64,000 nt of DNA. Origin: Christiangramia lutea. Lineage in GTDB: Bacteria; Bacteroidota; Bacteroidia; Flavobacteriales; Flavobacteriaceae. The stretch spans positions 558,001 to 622,000 of the forward strand of contig NZ_JAKVTV010000001.1 of NCBI RefSeq assembly GCF_022489035.1, read 5' to 3'. Made by a program: the position numbers and the translations under genes. The notes beneath the pieces are model-generated. The model was not told where the DNA came from and made no database searches. It saw nothing but the letters and a program-made list of their open reading frames with translations. Shown piece by piece: positions 33,518 through 41,995 of the stretch. The first letter of the stretch is position 1, and each line of letters opens with the position of its first letter.

Positions 33518-34096
33518 ATGACCTTAGAACAAAGCTTAAGACAGCGTAGCGATTCCACCTGTGAATTATGCGGAAATAACGACAATCTGAATGTCTATGA
33601 GATACCAGATTCTCCTGAGGAAGTTCTTCTAAACAGTATTCTTATCTGTGATATCTGCAACGACCAGATCGAAGATCCTGAAAAGATAGAAGCTAATCAC
33701 TGGCGCTGTTTAAATGATTCTATGTGGAGTACCGTACCTGCAGTTCAGGTGATGGCCTGGAGAATGTTATCCAGATTAAAAGCTGAAGGCTGGCCGCAGG
33801 ATCTCCTGGACATGATGTATATGGCAGATGAAGTTAAGGATTGGGCAAAAGCTGGAATTCAGGAAGAGAAAGCTGAAAATGCTATAATTCACAAAGACAG
33901 CAACGGGGCGGTGATCGAAGCTGGTGATACCGTTGTACTTATCAAAGATCTTAATGTAAAAGGATCCAGTCTTACTGCAAAACGTGGAACAGCAGTAAGA
34001 AGAGTTTCGCTTGTTCACGATAATGCTGAACAGATCGAAGGTAAAGTAGAAGGTCAGCAGATCGTGATCCTCACTAAATTCGTTAAAAAAGTGTAG
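33518..34096 (+). CDS. PhnA-like zinc-ribbon protein
   Basis: A 192-residue protein. The N-terminal zinc ribbon has CELCGNNDNL and CDICNDQIEDPE (Cys pairs near 15/18 and 44/47). The C-terminal PhnA domain is seen in KDSNGAVIEAGDTVVLIKDLNVKGSS and KRGTAVRRVSLV near 170. The E. coli homologue was named for phosphonate use, but the gene is not needed for it and the role is unclear. It stands alone, followed by repeat cluster 14. Confidence 0.9.
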   Translation: MTLEQSLRQRSDSTCELCGNNDNLNVYEIPDSPEEVLLNSILICDICNDQIEDPEKIEANHWRCLNDSMWSTVPAVQVMAWRMLSRLKAEGWPQDLLDMMYMADEVKDWAKAGIQEEKAENAIIHKDSNGAVIEAGDTVVLIKDLNVKGSSLTAKRGTAVRRVSLVHDNAEQIEGKVEGQQIVILTKFVKKV

Positions 34097-34140
34097 ACTC
34101 AATTGAAAATTGAGAAGGGATAATTGATAATTATTCACAG

Positions 34141-34345
34141 AGATCCTGAAACAAGTTCAGGATGACGTGACAAAATTATATTATGCGTCAAGGTGAACTT
34201 GTTTCAGCTTCTCATTTTAAGACCCGAAATATGAATTCTGGGTGACGCTAAGCATTTTAAAGTCATTTCGAAGAAGCAACGCGACTGAGAAATCTAATAT
34301 CAAAACAAATTTCTCCCAAAACCTGTACTGAGCGAAGTCGAAGTA
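34141..34345. repeat. Palindromic repeat cluster 14
   Basis: Reverse unit AGATCCTGAAAC ... GTTCAGGATGACG (34141-34167). Forward unit GCGTCAAGGTGAAC ... TTTCAGCTTCTC (34185-34213). Reverse unit AAGACCCGAAA ... TTCTGGGTGACGC (34219-34248). Type-C unit from 34262 (GTCATTTCGAAGAAGC) to 34317, plus CTGTACTGAGCGAAGTCGAA at about 34323-34342. The first unit has a TC/GA stem variant. Confidence 0.8.
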
Positions 34346-34384
34346 GTCGAAAAAACTATGATAAAATTTAGCTAAAAAGCAACT

Positions 34385-34603
34385 ATGGAATCACAACCCA
34401 ATAATCTTTTACACGGAGTAAATCTGGCCACGATCGTTGAAAAACTTCATGATCATTATGGCTGGGAAGGACTGGCCGACAGGATCAACATCAATTGCTT
34501 TAAAAGCAATCCCTCGGTAAAATCCAGTCTGAAATTTCTTCGAAGAACTCCCTGGGCCCGGGAAAAGGTTGAAAGGCTTTATTTGAAGACGGATTTCAGA
34601 TAG
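34385..34603 (+). CDS. VF530-family small DNA-binding protein
   Basis: A 72-residue protein of the VF530 family (DUF2132), with [29 protein letters not shown]... split as NLATIVEKL near 14, [11 protein letters not shown] near 25 and [22 protein letters not shown] near 43. The fold is a small helical DNA-binding domain. The role is not established. It sits between repeat clusters 14 and 15. Confidence 0.9.
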   Translation: MESQPNNLLHGVNLATIVEKLHDHYGWEGLADRININCFKSNPSVKSSLKFLRRTPWAREKVERLYLKTDFR

Positions 34604-34607
34604 AAGA

Positions 34608-34872
34608 GATCCTGAATCAAGTTCAGGATGACCTGCTAAAATGATCTAGCGCGTCAAGCTGAACTTGTTTCAGCTTCTCATCTTTAGACCCTGAAATAAA
34701 TTCAGGGTGACGTTTATGGCCATAAATTCATTTCGAAGAAGTGAAACGACTGAGAAATCTCTCGATCAATAGATTTCTCCCTACGGTCGAAATGACAAAA
34801 GATTCTGAATCAAGTTCAGGATTTATAAAAATTAACTTTCAAGTCGTCAAGCTGAACTTTTTTCAGCTTTTC
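34608..34872. repeat. Palindromic repeat cluster 15
   Basis: The gap between VF530 and the M49 gene (34604-34935) is almost all repeats. Reverse GATCCTGAAT ... TTCAGGATGACC (34608-34633). Forward CGTCAAGCTGAAC ... CAGCTTCTC (34651-34679). Reverse AGACCCTGAAA ... TTCAGGGTGACG (34686-34712). A type-C inverted pair TCATTTCGAAG ... GAGAAATCT (34728-34760) with AGATTTCTCCC ... TCGAAATGA (34771-34795). Reverse (34801-34824) and forward (34846-34872). A terminator follows. Confidence 0.82.
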
Positions 34873-34886
34873 AAAAGATAAAAAAC

Positions 34887-34918
34887 AAAAAAAGCCCGGC
34901 GATTGCCGGGCTTTTTTT
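34887..34918 (-). terminator. Rho-independent terminator of the M49 peptidase gene
   Basis: GCCCGGC at 34894-34900 and GCCGGGC at 34905-34911 form a perfect 7-bp stem extended by A/T runs, with loop GATT. It lies 18 bases after the M49 stop on the minus strand and is the strongest hairpin seen here. Confidence 0.9.
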
Positions 34919-34935
34919 GTTTCAGAAAAGAAGTC

Positions 34936-37008
34936 TTACATCTCTGCTTCAACAGCTTCTTCTTTAGTTTCTTTCTTTTCAGTTAAAAAACTAAAGTTCT
35001 TAGCATAATCCATCATCTGCTTTTCGAAAGATTCAGGTTGAGTCACTTTTATCGCAGTGATCTCTCCATTCTCATCCATTTCAGGAACAAGAACAGGATT
35101 AATGAATCCGCTGTATGGAGCCGACTTGAATTTCGCATTTCTTTCAAGAACTTCCTTATGTAGTTTCTGGTCTACTTTTACTCCGTAGTTTTCTACAAGA
35201 TTCCTAGCAGCTTCGTAATCACCTTCAGATTTGATTCTCTGAGTCTCTTTTAGAAGCTCTCCAAAAAGTTCTCTTAATTTCTGGTAATCCTTGATATCGT
35301 AATACGTTTTACCATCCTTTTCAACTTTTTCAATAACTCCTTCTTCCTTTCCTTTTTCAAAAACCCATGCACTCACCCACTGGCGGTTTCTCATATGAGC
35401 CTCTTCAACATCATCACCAAGCTCCAATCTTACTAATTGAGTTACGAGTCCGTTTCGGATATAATCATTATACGCAGCTTTTCCAAGCTCATCAGCATTA
35501 TCAGTTAGTCCAAGTTCTTCAAGTTTTGGATCCATCAGGTAATAAAGCCCAACGAGATCTGCACGTCCTTCTTCCAGGGTAGAAGCGTAACTTTTCAAAG
35601 TTTCCTTTGTGGTACCAACACCCTGGTTTAATTGACCAGATGCATGACCAACCACTTCGTGAAGTGCTGTATGAAGTTTATCTGCCTGATTTCCATATTT
35701 TTCTGAAAGAGCAATTTCTTCTTCGTCATGAGCGAATTCCTTCAACTTATCGGTACCTCCGGCGTTCTCATAAGCGTTTATGATATTACCAAGAGATACA
35801 GATTTACTTCCATGAGCTTTTCTGATCCAACTTGAATTAGGAAGATTCACCCCGATTGGTGTACTTGGAGAAGCATCTCCAGCCTCACCCGCAACGATCA
35901 CGGTTTTGTACGTAACACCTACTACTGAATCCTTCTTATGCTCATCCATAATTGGAGAATTATCTTCGAACCACTGAACGTTCTTTTCTACTACGCTCAT
36001 TTTCTCAGACATATCAAAATCCTTGATCTGGATAATGCTTTCGTAAGAACCAGTGTATCCTTTAGGATCATTATATACTTCGATGAAAGAGTTGATATAA
36101 TCGATGTTTCCTTCAGTAGCTTCTACCCAGGCAACGTTATAATCATCCCATGTTTGAAGATCTCCGGTTTTGTAATATTCGATCAAAAGACCTAAAGCGT
36201 TCGCCTGCTTTTCATTTTCAGCAACTCCTTTTGCTTTTTCCAGCCAGCCAACGATCTCATCGATAGCCTCACCGTAAAGCCCACCACTCTTATAAACTTT
36301 TTCTACTAGCTTTCCATTTTCCTTCACCAGTTTGGTATTAATTCCGAAAGCGAGTGGTTTTTCAGGATTCGGAGATTTCTTGTTCGCATAGAATGCATCC
36401 ACCTCCGCGGCGGTTACCTCTTCGCCATACATATTTACCGCAGAACCTTTGATAAGTCCATCAGCTTCATTAAGATTTACTTTTTTAGCATCTTTCTCAT
36501 TAAAGATTACTTCGTATGCTTCACCAGTTAAATCGGTATTGGTTTCCTTCAATAAAGTGTCGAAATACTCCTTGCTGAATTCCGGCTTCAACTTAGCGTT
36601 TGAATAATGATGGTGAATACCATTGCTAAACCATACTCTTTTCAGGTAAGTTTCGAAAGCATCCCAATCTTCTCCCGATTTCTCTCCTTCATAATTCGCA
36701 TAGATATTCTCCAATGCCTCACGAATTTTAAGGTTATGCCGATAGTTCTGATCCCAGATAATATCACGTCCTGACAGTCCGGCCTGAGTTAGATAGTAAA
36801 CCAGTTTTTGCTCTTTAAGGCTTAAGTTTTCCCATCCCGGGATCTGATAACGCAGAATCTTAAGATCTGCAAATTCATCAGCTTTAAAATTGAAATCTTC
36901 CTGTGAAGTTTTTTCTGTCTTAGCCATATCTGCCTCTTTTTTATCCTCGTTACAGGACACAAAAGAAAGCGCTGTAGCTAACAAACAGGTGCTTAATATT
37001 TTGTTCAT
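34936..37008 (-). CDS. Dipeptidyl peptidase III-like (M49) lipoprotein
   Basis: A 690-residue M49 metallopeptidase. The zinc motif is HEVVGH near residue 446 (the HExxxH form special to DPP III), with the second motif EEGRADLVGLY near 480. It begins with a lipoprotein signal (lipobox FVSC near residue 19), so it is exported and anchored, unlike the cytosolic eukaryotic enzyme. It probably removes dipeptides from peptides taken up or in the periplasm. The gene is single, ends in a strong terminator, and is bracketed by repeat clusters 15 and 16. Confidence 0.9.
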   Translation of the reverse strand: MNKILSTCLLATALSFVSCNEDKKEADMAKTEKTSQEDFNFKADEFADLKILRYQIPGWENLSLKEQKLVYYLTQAGLSGRDIIWDQNYRHNLKIREALENIYANYEGEKSGEDWDAFETYLKRVWFSNGIHHHYSNAKLKPEFSKEYFDTLLKETNTDLTGEAYEVIFNEKDAKKVNLNEADGLIKGSAVNMYGEEVTAAEVDAFYANKKSPNPEKPLAFGINTKLVKENGKLVEKVYKSGGLYGEAIDEIVGWLEKAKGVAENEKQANALGLLIEYYKTGDLQTWDDYNVAWVEATEGNIDYINSFIEVYNDPKGYTGSYESIIQIKDFDMSEKMSVVEKNVQWFEDNSPIMDEHKKDSVVGVTYKTVIVAGEAGDASPSTPIGVNLPNSSWIRKAHGSKSVSLGNIINAYENAGGTDKLKEFAHDEEEIALSEKYGNQADKLHTALHEVVGHASGQLNQGVGTTKETLKSYASTLEEGRADLVGLYYLMDPKLEELGLTDNADELGKAAYNDYIRNGLVTQLVRLELGDDVEEAHMRNRQWVSAWVFEKGKEEGVIEKVEKDGKTYYDIKDYQKLRELFGELLKETQRIKSEGDYEAARNLVENYGVKVDQKLHKEVLERNAKFKSAPYSGFINPVLVPEMDENGEITAIKVTQPESFEKQMMDYAKNFSFLTEKKETKEEAVEAEM

Positions 37009-37095
37009 ATTGTTAAAAAATTTGAGGCGCTAAGATATAAAATCGGGGAATCAATTCTTAAAAAAACTGATTCCCCGGTTTTTATAAATTTCGGA

Positions 37096-37254
37096 TGTCA
37101 TTTCGAAGGCGCGAAGCAACTTAGAAATCTAATTCTTCCAAGAGATTTCTCCCTGCAGTCGAAATGACTTTTTACTCTAATATTATTTTTTTCGTCAAGC
37201 TGAACTTGGTTCATCTTCTCCACTTAAAGACCCTGAAATGAAATCAGGGTGACG
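37096..37254. repeat. Palindromic repeat cluster 16
   Basis: Type-C inverted pair: TGTCATTTCGAAG ... TTAGAAATCT (37096-37130) and AGATTTCTCCC ... GTCGAAATGAC (37143-37168). Forward CGTCAAGCTGAAC ... CATCTTCTC (37193-37220). Reverse AAGACCCTGAAA ... ATCAGGGTGACG (37227-37254). This is the last cluster found in the window. Confidence 0.8.
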
Positions 37255-37264
37255 TTTTATAGGA

Positions 37265-38656
37265 CTATTTTTTACTCATCTCGGTAAAATGCTTATAGAA
37301 CCACGGAATGGTTTCAATTCCTTTCAGGTAATTCCAAATCCCGAAATGTTCATTTGGGGAGTGTATCGCATCGGTATCCAGACCGAAGCCCATTAAGATG
37401 ATCTTGCTTTCCAGCTCTTTTTCGAATAAGGAAACGATAGGAATACTTCCACCACTTCTCTGCGGAATAGGTATCTTACCAAAAGTCTCTTCATAAGCAG
37501 CACTAGCTGCCTGGTACCCAATAGTATCTATTGGGGTTACGTATGGATAACCACCATGATGAGGTTTCACCTCTACTATTACAGAATCTGGTGCAAGGCT
37601 TTCAAAGTGTTTCTTAAATAATTCAGTGATCTCTTTCCAGTCCTGGTTTGGAACCAAACGCATGGAGATCTTGGCATATGCTTTGGAAGGAAGAACCGTC
37701 TTTGCCCCTTCTCCAATATATCCTCCCCACATTCCATTCACATCTAAAGTAGGTCTTATAGACCCTCTTTCAAGCGTAGAATAGCCTTTTTCACCATGCA
37801 CATCCTTTATGTCCAGTTTCTCTTTGTACTCCTTCAAGCTGAAAGGTGCTTCAGCCATTTTCGCTCGCTCTTCATCGCTAAGGTTCTTTACATTATCATA
37901 AAAACCTGGAATGGTGATATGGTTGTTTTCATCGGTTAATTGAGCGATCATCTGGCTTAGAATATTCAACGGATTCGCTACCGCACCGCCATATAATCCT
38001 GAATGCAGATCACGGTTTGCCCCGGTAACTTCAACTTCCACATATGAAAGTCCGCGAAGTCCGGTAGTGATAGAAGGAGTATCTTTAGAGATCATTCCAG
38101 TATCTGAAATAAGAATAACATCGTTCTGTAGTTTCTCTTTATTCTCCTTGATAAACCAGTCCAGATGTTCGCTCCCAACTTCCTCTTCACCTTCGATCAT
38201 GAATTTCACATTACAAGGTAGCTCATCGTTTTTGGTCATATATTCCAATGCCTTAACATGCATATACATCTGGCCCTTATCGTCACAGGAACCTCTGGCA
38301 TAGATTGCTCCTTCCGGGTGAATTTTGGTTTCCTTGATCACCGGTTCAAAAGGTGGCGAATTCCAAAGATCTAACGGATCTGGCGGCTGCACATCATAAT
38401 GTCCATAAACCAGTACCGTGGGAAGATTTTTATCTATAATTTTTTCAGCGTATACAACGGGATGACCAGGCGTAGGAGAAACTTCTGCCATATCGCATCC
38501 AGCTTCCAGAAGCCTGGCTTTTACCGCATCAGCAGCTTTCAGCATATCTCCTTTATATGCAGGATCGGCTGAAATGGATGGGATCTTTAAAAGATCTACC
38601 AGTTCATCCAGAAACCTGTCCTTATTTTTTTCTAAATATTCTTTGATTGAATCCAT
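37265..38656 (-). CDS. M20-family dipeptidase
   Basis: A 463-residue zinc dipeptidase of the M20/ArgE/CNDP-like group. Metal-binding blocks are VYGHYDVQPPDP near 83, ARGSCDDKGQMYMH near 120 and MIEGEEEVGSEH near 152. It then has the dimerisation domain with RDLHSGLYGG near 213, and the final His region (GFGLDTDAIHSPNEHF near 433). There is no signal peptide, so it is cytoplasmic. It hydrolyses di- and tripeptides imported by the cell. It starts close to the tRNA-Leu region on the opposite strand. Confidence 0.92.
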   Translation of the reverse strand: MDSIKEYLEKNKDRFLDELVDLLKIPSISADPAYKGDMLKAADAVKARLLEAGCDMAEVSPTPGHPVVYAEKIIDKNLPTVLVYGHYDVQPPDPLDLWNSPPFEPVIKETKIHPEGAIYARGSCDDKGQMYMHVKALEYMTKNDELPCNVKFMIEGEEEVGSEHLDWFIKENKEKLQNDVILISDTGMISKDTPSITTGLRGLSYVEVEVTGANRDLHSGLYGGAVANPLNILSQMIAQLTDENNHITIPGFYDNVKNLSDEERAKMAEAPFSLKEYKEKLDIKDVHGEKGYSTLERGSIRPTLDVNGMWGGYIGEGAKTVLPSKAYAKISMRLVPNQDWKEITELFKKHFESLAPDSVIVEVKPHHGGYPYVTPIDTIGYQAASAAYEETFGKIPIPQRSGGSIPIVSLFEKELESKIILMGFGLDTDAIHSPNEHFGIWNYLKGIETIPWFYKHFTEMSKK

Positions 38657-38868
38657 GAATTTAATTTCAAGTTTGCGTAAAGTTACTAAGTTCTCTTTGG
38701 AAAACTATAATCGAATTCCTGTCTCTTTCTTAAGCAGAAGCCAAAATTTTTCGGGTTTTCTAAAAAAATTATAATTGCAGGAAAAACTGAAAATCAACAT
38801 GTTGAAAATATCGGTTTTTACAGCCCGTTTTTTTCGGTAATTTTTTTGAATATTTTCTTCGATCACTG
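38657..38868. other. Non-coding stretch without recognised features
   Basis: About 210 bases between the dipeptidase start and the tRNA-Leu promoter. A short frame on the plus strand is only the antisense of the dipeptidase start. There are no palindromic repeats and no likely small gene. Confidence 0.5.
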
Positions 38869-38898
38869 TTTGAAATTTAAAAACTATAATTATATTTG
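38869..38898 (+). promoter_or_regulatory. Promoter of tRNA-Leu
   Basis: TTTG at 38869-38872, an 18-base spacer and TATATTTG at 38891-38898. Both elements match the Bacteroidota consensus exactly and the distance is ideal. Transcription would start near 38905, leaving a 55-base leader. Confidence 0.75.
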
Positions 38899-38959
38899 CA
38901 CCCGCTTAGGTAATTAAGCAGGTATCACAACGAGTCCTAAGTGTTGTGAAACTTAAAAT

Positions 38960-39041
38960 GCGGGCGTGGTGGAATTGGTAGACACGCTAGACTTAGGATC
39001 TAGTGCCGCGAGGTGTGAAGGTTCGAGTCCTTTCGCCCGCA
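38960..39041 (+). tRNA. tRNA-Leu (anticodon UAG)
   Basis: Acceptor GCGGGCG (38960-38966) pairs with CGCCCGC (39034-39040), discriminator A at 39041. The anticodon stem CTAGA/TCTAG holds the loop with TAG, reading CUA. The variable arm (TGCCGCGAGGTGTGA region) is long, as in class II tRNAs. The T loop is TTCGAGT. CCA is not encoded. Confidence 0.95.
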
Positions 39042-39043
39042 CG

Positions 39044-39075
39044 AAAAAAGCCGACTTTTTTAAGTCGGCTTTTTT
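39044..39075 (+). terminator. Rho-independent terminator after tRNA-Leu
   Basis: AAGCCGACTT (39048-39057) and AAGTCGGCTT (39062-39071) form a perfect stem around TTTT, within A-run and T-run flanks, 3 bases after the tRNA. Confidence 0.88.
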
Positions 39076-39246
39076 ATTTTACGGAATTATGAACTAAGAA
39101 AGTCTATTCCGAAAAATCAGGGTTTTCACCCAAATCATTTCCTACAACAAAAATCTAAATTTAAGGTCTCTACTTAAGCTCCTGATTAAAATTTACCCCC
39201 GGTTTACCTGAAAAAAGAACAACCAATCTTTTTTTTAAACCAATAA

Positions 39247-40185
39247 ATGATGAAAAATTTCCAATTGAGGCTATTATGCTTCCTATTTTCTGCGCTGCTA
39301 ATATCAGCCTGCAGCGGGGAAGACAATAATGCAATTGAAACTAACCAAACCGAAGAATTAGTCAATCTTTCCTTAAATATTAGCCTGATGGACCTAAACC
39401 GGGGCCAGGTAACGAAACAGGAAAATGGAGAATTCCCAGAATGTATCGTAGCAACGCCATATTATGTAGAAATATGCATAATGCAGGACGATGTTGAAGT
39501 TGTAGGTAAAATGGACGACCCTTTCAGAATAGACCTGGCTCCAAACCAGATGTTTACTCAGAATGTTCCTGAGATGGAGCTGCCAGCGGGATCCTATACT
39601 TTAGAATATTGTTCAGTATATGCCGAGGACGGAACTATTCTTTGCCTTGCTCCTAGAATAGACAGTCCAATGGCATTATTATCTGATGCTCCCATGCCAA
39701 TGGCCATCAACCTAATTGCCGGAACCAAACCGTTCCCCGACGTACCTGTTTTTTGTATTGAAGACAGGGAAGTAAATGAATTCGGATATTTACTTTTCGA
39801 TATTGAACCCACCATAGTTCGAAACTTCTGCTTTTTCGCCAATTATTGCAGTGACAGTGGCCGTCATTACCCGGCAAGATATTCAGTAGAAATATCTGTG
39901 GAAGGAGAAATCATTTATAATGATATTGTAAGTAATACTGGTGAGTATGAAGAAGGAAAATACTTTGCAGATCCGGTTTGCCTGGAGCTACCTGTTAAAT
40001 TGGATTATGAAGAAGCTGAAGCATACATAAATTACAAACTTACCTTATTACCCTGGGACGATGTCTATGAAATTGACGAAGAAATTGAGATTTCTGGCAG
40101 CCTAAGCCGTGCAGATATTGAGGAGCATTTGGGTGAAGATGGAAATATTGAATATGAGCATATCTTTTTTAATTGTCAGGACTGA
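39247..40185 (+). CDS. Hypothetical lipoprotein
   Basis: A 312-residue lipoprotein with signal peptide and lipobox ISAC near residues 19-22, then an acidic mature part. It contains eight or more Cys residues in short motifs (FPECIVATPYYVEICIM, LEYCSVYAEDGTILC, NFCFFANYCSD), suggesting disulfides after export. I do not recognise a domain. Two ATG codons are adjacent (39247 and 39250). It stands alone between the tRNA-Leu terminator and the sulfatase gene. Confidence 0.75.
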   Translation: MMKNFQLRLLCFLFSALLISACSGEDNNAIETNQTEELVNLSLNISLMDLNRGQVTKQENGEFPECIVATPYYVEICIMQDDVEVVGKMDDPFRIDLAPNQMFTQNVPEMELPAGSYTLEYCSVYAEDGTILCLAPRIDSPMALLSDAPMPMAINLIAGTKPFPDVPVFCIEDREVNEFGYLLFDIEPTIVRNFCFFANYCSDSGRHYPARYSVEISVEGEIIYNDIVSNTGEYEEGKYFADPVCLELPVKLDYEEAEAYINYKLTLLPWDDVYEIDEEIEISGSLSRADIEEHLGEDGNIEYEHIFFNCQD

Positions 40186-40347
40186 ATATTGAAAGTCCCT
40201 TAATATTTTTGTACGGGATTCGGGTAAAGCTGCCCGGATTCTTCTGCTCATTTATTGTTCTGAACATGCTAATAATTGCCTTCCAGAAATTAACAATCCG
40301 GCTCTTTCCTTGTAATTTTTGTACTTTCAGCTTCAAATCCCGGTAAC

Positions 40348-41994
40348 ATGAAAATTCTTCCAGCAGGCGTTCTCAAGCCTGGTTATTTTATTGCAGCCTT
40401 GTTTTTTCTTAATTGTCTTTTGATTTATCCACAGTCTGAAAAAGAAGACCTGCCAAATGTAGTATTTATACTTGCCGATGATGTAGGTTATGCCGACCTG
40501 GGAATTGATGGAGGTACCGTTCCCACTCCCAATATTGATAGCCTGGCGAGAATGGGGATGCGATTTACCGATGCACATTCACCTGCCGCCCTTTGCGCAC
40601 CTTCAAGGTTTAGCCTGCTTACCGGAAGTTATCCATATAGGAATGGCAGACCCGGCGGTTCATGGGATATAAATAATAGCTCTGGATTTAGTGCTAATGG
40701 AGATCGAACAAATGCCGGCAGGCACGTAACTGTTGCCGAGATCATGCAAAATGCAGGTTATAAAACTGCCTTTTTCGGAAAGATGCACCTGGGAGGGATT
40801 GTATACGATACACTCGGAAACGTGATCACCCAAAAGAATAAGATAAACTCCATGGAATATAGTCGCGGTGTTGATGATGGCCTAAACGAACATGGCTTCG
40901 ATTACTGGCTAGGTTTGCTAAGCGGAATTCAGCATGAACCATATGCTTATTTCGAGAATGGAAATTACAAACCTATTGATCCTGAAAATCCGGCTACGAA
41001 TGAAAGCACAAGACTACTAAAAGATGGATTTTATAAGGTTAGCGGAAATGGACTTTCTGAAATTGTTGAAGCTGCAAGGGTTCCCGCTCGCGGGGATGAA
41101 GATTATGATTCCAGCCAGGCCGGTATCATTCTGTCAAACGGAGCGGTTGATTTTATAGATAGACATATTCAGGAAAATGAAGAAAACGGCTCTGAAAAAC
41201 CTTTTCTACTCTACTATTCTTCCCAGGCTATTCACGTTCCCCACTCACCTCCTTTCGATTTTGATGGTGATCCTGAAACCATTGATGAACAGGTTTACGG
41301 TAAAACGGGAGCCATGACCTCAGATGTTCTTTATGAACTCGATCTGCAAGTCGGCAAAATAATGGATAAGCTGAAAGATGAAGGCATCCTTGAAAACACT
41401 CTCATTATTTTTACAAGTGATAACGGAGCCCTCTGGCCCAGGATTACTCATTATGGCAACGCTTCCCACGACAACAACGGTCCTTTAAGGGATTACAAGG
41501 CATCGATTTACGAAGGTGGTCACCGAGTACCCTTCATTGCAAAATGGGGAGATGGCACGGAAAAAGGATCGGTTATCAAACCCGGCAGCATTTCAGATCA
41601 AACGATAGTTGGGCACGACTGGGTGGCAACCATGTATGAATTAACCGCTCAGAACATGGAAGAAGACCAGGCAAAAGACAGTTCCTCACTTTTACCGATA
41701 CTTACCGGAAAACAATCTGAAAATGACTCGCTTCATGAATTCATCCTATATCAGGCAGGTTTTGCCAGGGACGGTGCGATTAGAGAAGGCGATCTGGTAT
41801 TAATGGTTGACAGAGAGAATGAAGCTACAGAACTTTATGATCTTTCCAACGACCTGGGACAGGACAATAACCTGATAGAAAAACCGGAATTCCAGGAAAC
41901 CATAAAGCGACTAAAGGCTAAATTCCTGAAGTATAACGATCACGATAATGATACAGTTGAACCAAGAACTACTAAAGCCTTCAGTATAAAATAG
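40348..41994 (+). CDS. S1-family sulfatase (arylsulfatase-like)
   Basis: A 548-residue exported sulfatase. The signal segment ends near residue 30. Metal-binding Asp residues are in VVFILADDVGYADLGIDGG (near 39-55). The active-site motif CAPSR near residue 83, followed by FSLLTG, is the C-x-P-x-R signature whose Cys becomes formylglycine. HVPHSPP near 292 and TSDNGALWP near 350 provide other conserved ligands. It removes sulfate esters from a sugar or aromatic substrate; no SusC/SusD pair is nearby to reveal which. It converges with the Gfo/Idh gene, 1 base between the stops. Confidence 0.92.
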   Translation: MKILPAGVLKPGYFIAALFFLNCLLIYPQSEKEDLPNVVFILADDVGYADLGIDGGTVPTPNIDSLARMGMRFTDAHSPAALCAPSRFSLLTGSYPYRNGRPGGSWDINNSSGFSANGDRTNAGRHVTVAEIMQNAGYKTAFFGKMHLGGIVYDTLGNVITQKNKINSMEYSRGVDDGLNEHGFDYWLGLLSGIQHEPYAYFENGNYKPIDPENPATNESTRLLKDGFYKVSGNGLSEIVEAARVPARGDEDYDSSQAGIILSNGAVDFIDRHIQENEENGSEKPFLLYYSSQAIHVPHSPPFDFDGDPETIDEQVYGKTGAMTSDVLYELDLQVGKIMDKLKDEGILENTLIIFTSDNGALWPRITHYGNASHDNNGPLRDYKASIYEGGHRVPFIAKWGDGTEKGSVIKPGSISDQTIVGHDWVATMYELTAQNMEEDQAKDSSSLLPILTGKQSENDSLHEFILYQAGFARDGAIREGDLVLMVDRENEATELYDLSNDLGQDNNLIEKPEFQETIKRLKAKFLKYNDHDNDTVEPRTTKAFSIK

Positions 41995-41995
41995 C

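Noticed and set aside
21351-37254. Palindromic repeats as a CRISPR array or as ordinary terminators
   Set aside because: Spacing is irregular, units alternate in direction and lie in many gaps, and no Cas gene exists, so CRISPR is excluded. The hairpins lack a following T-run, and real terminators with T-runs are found separately (34887-34918).
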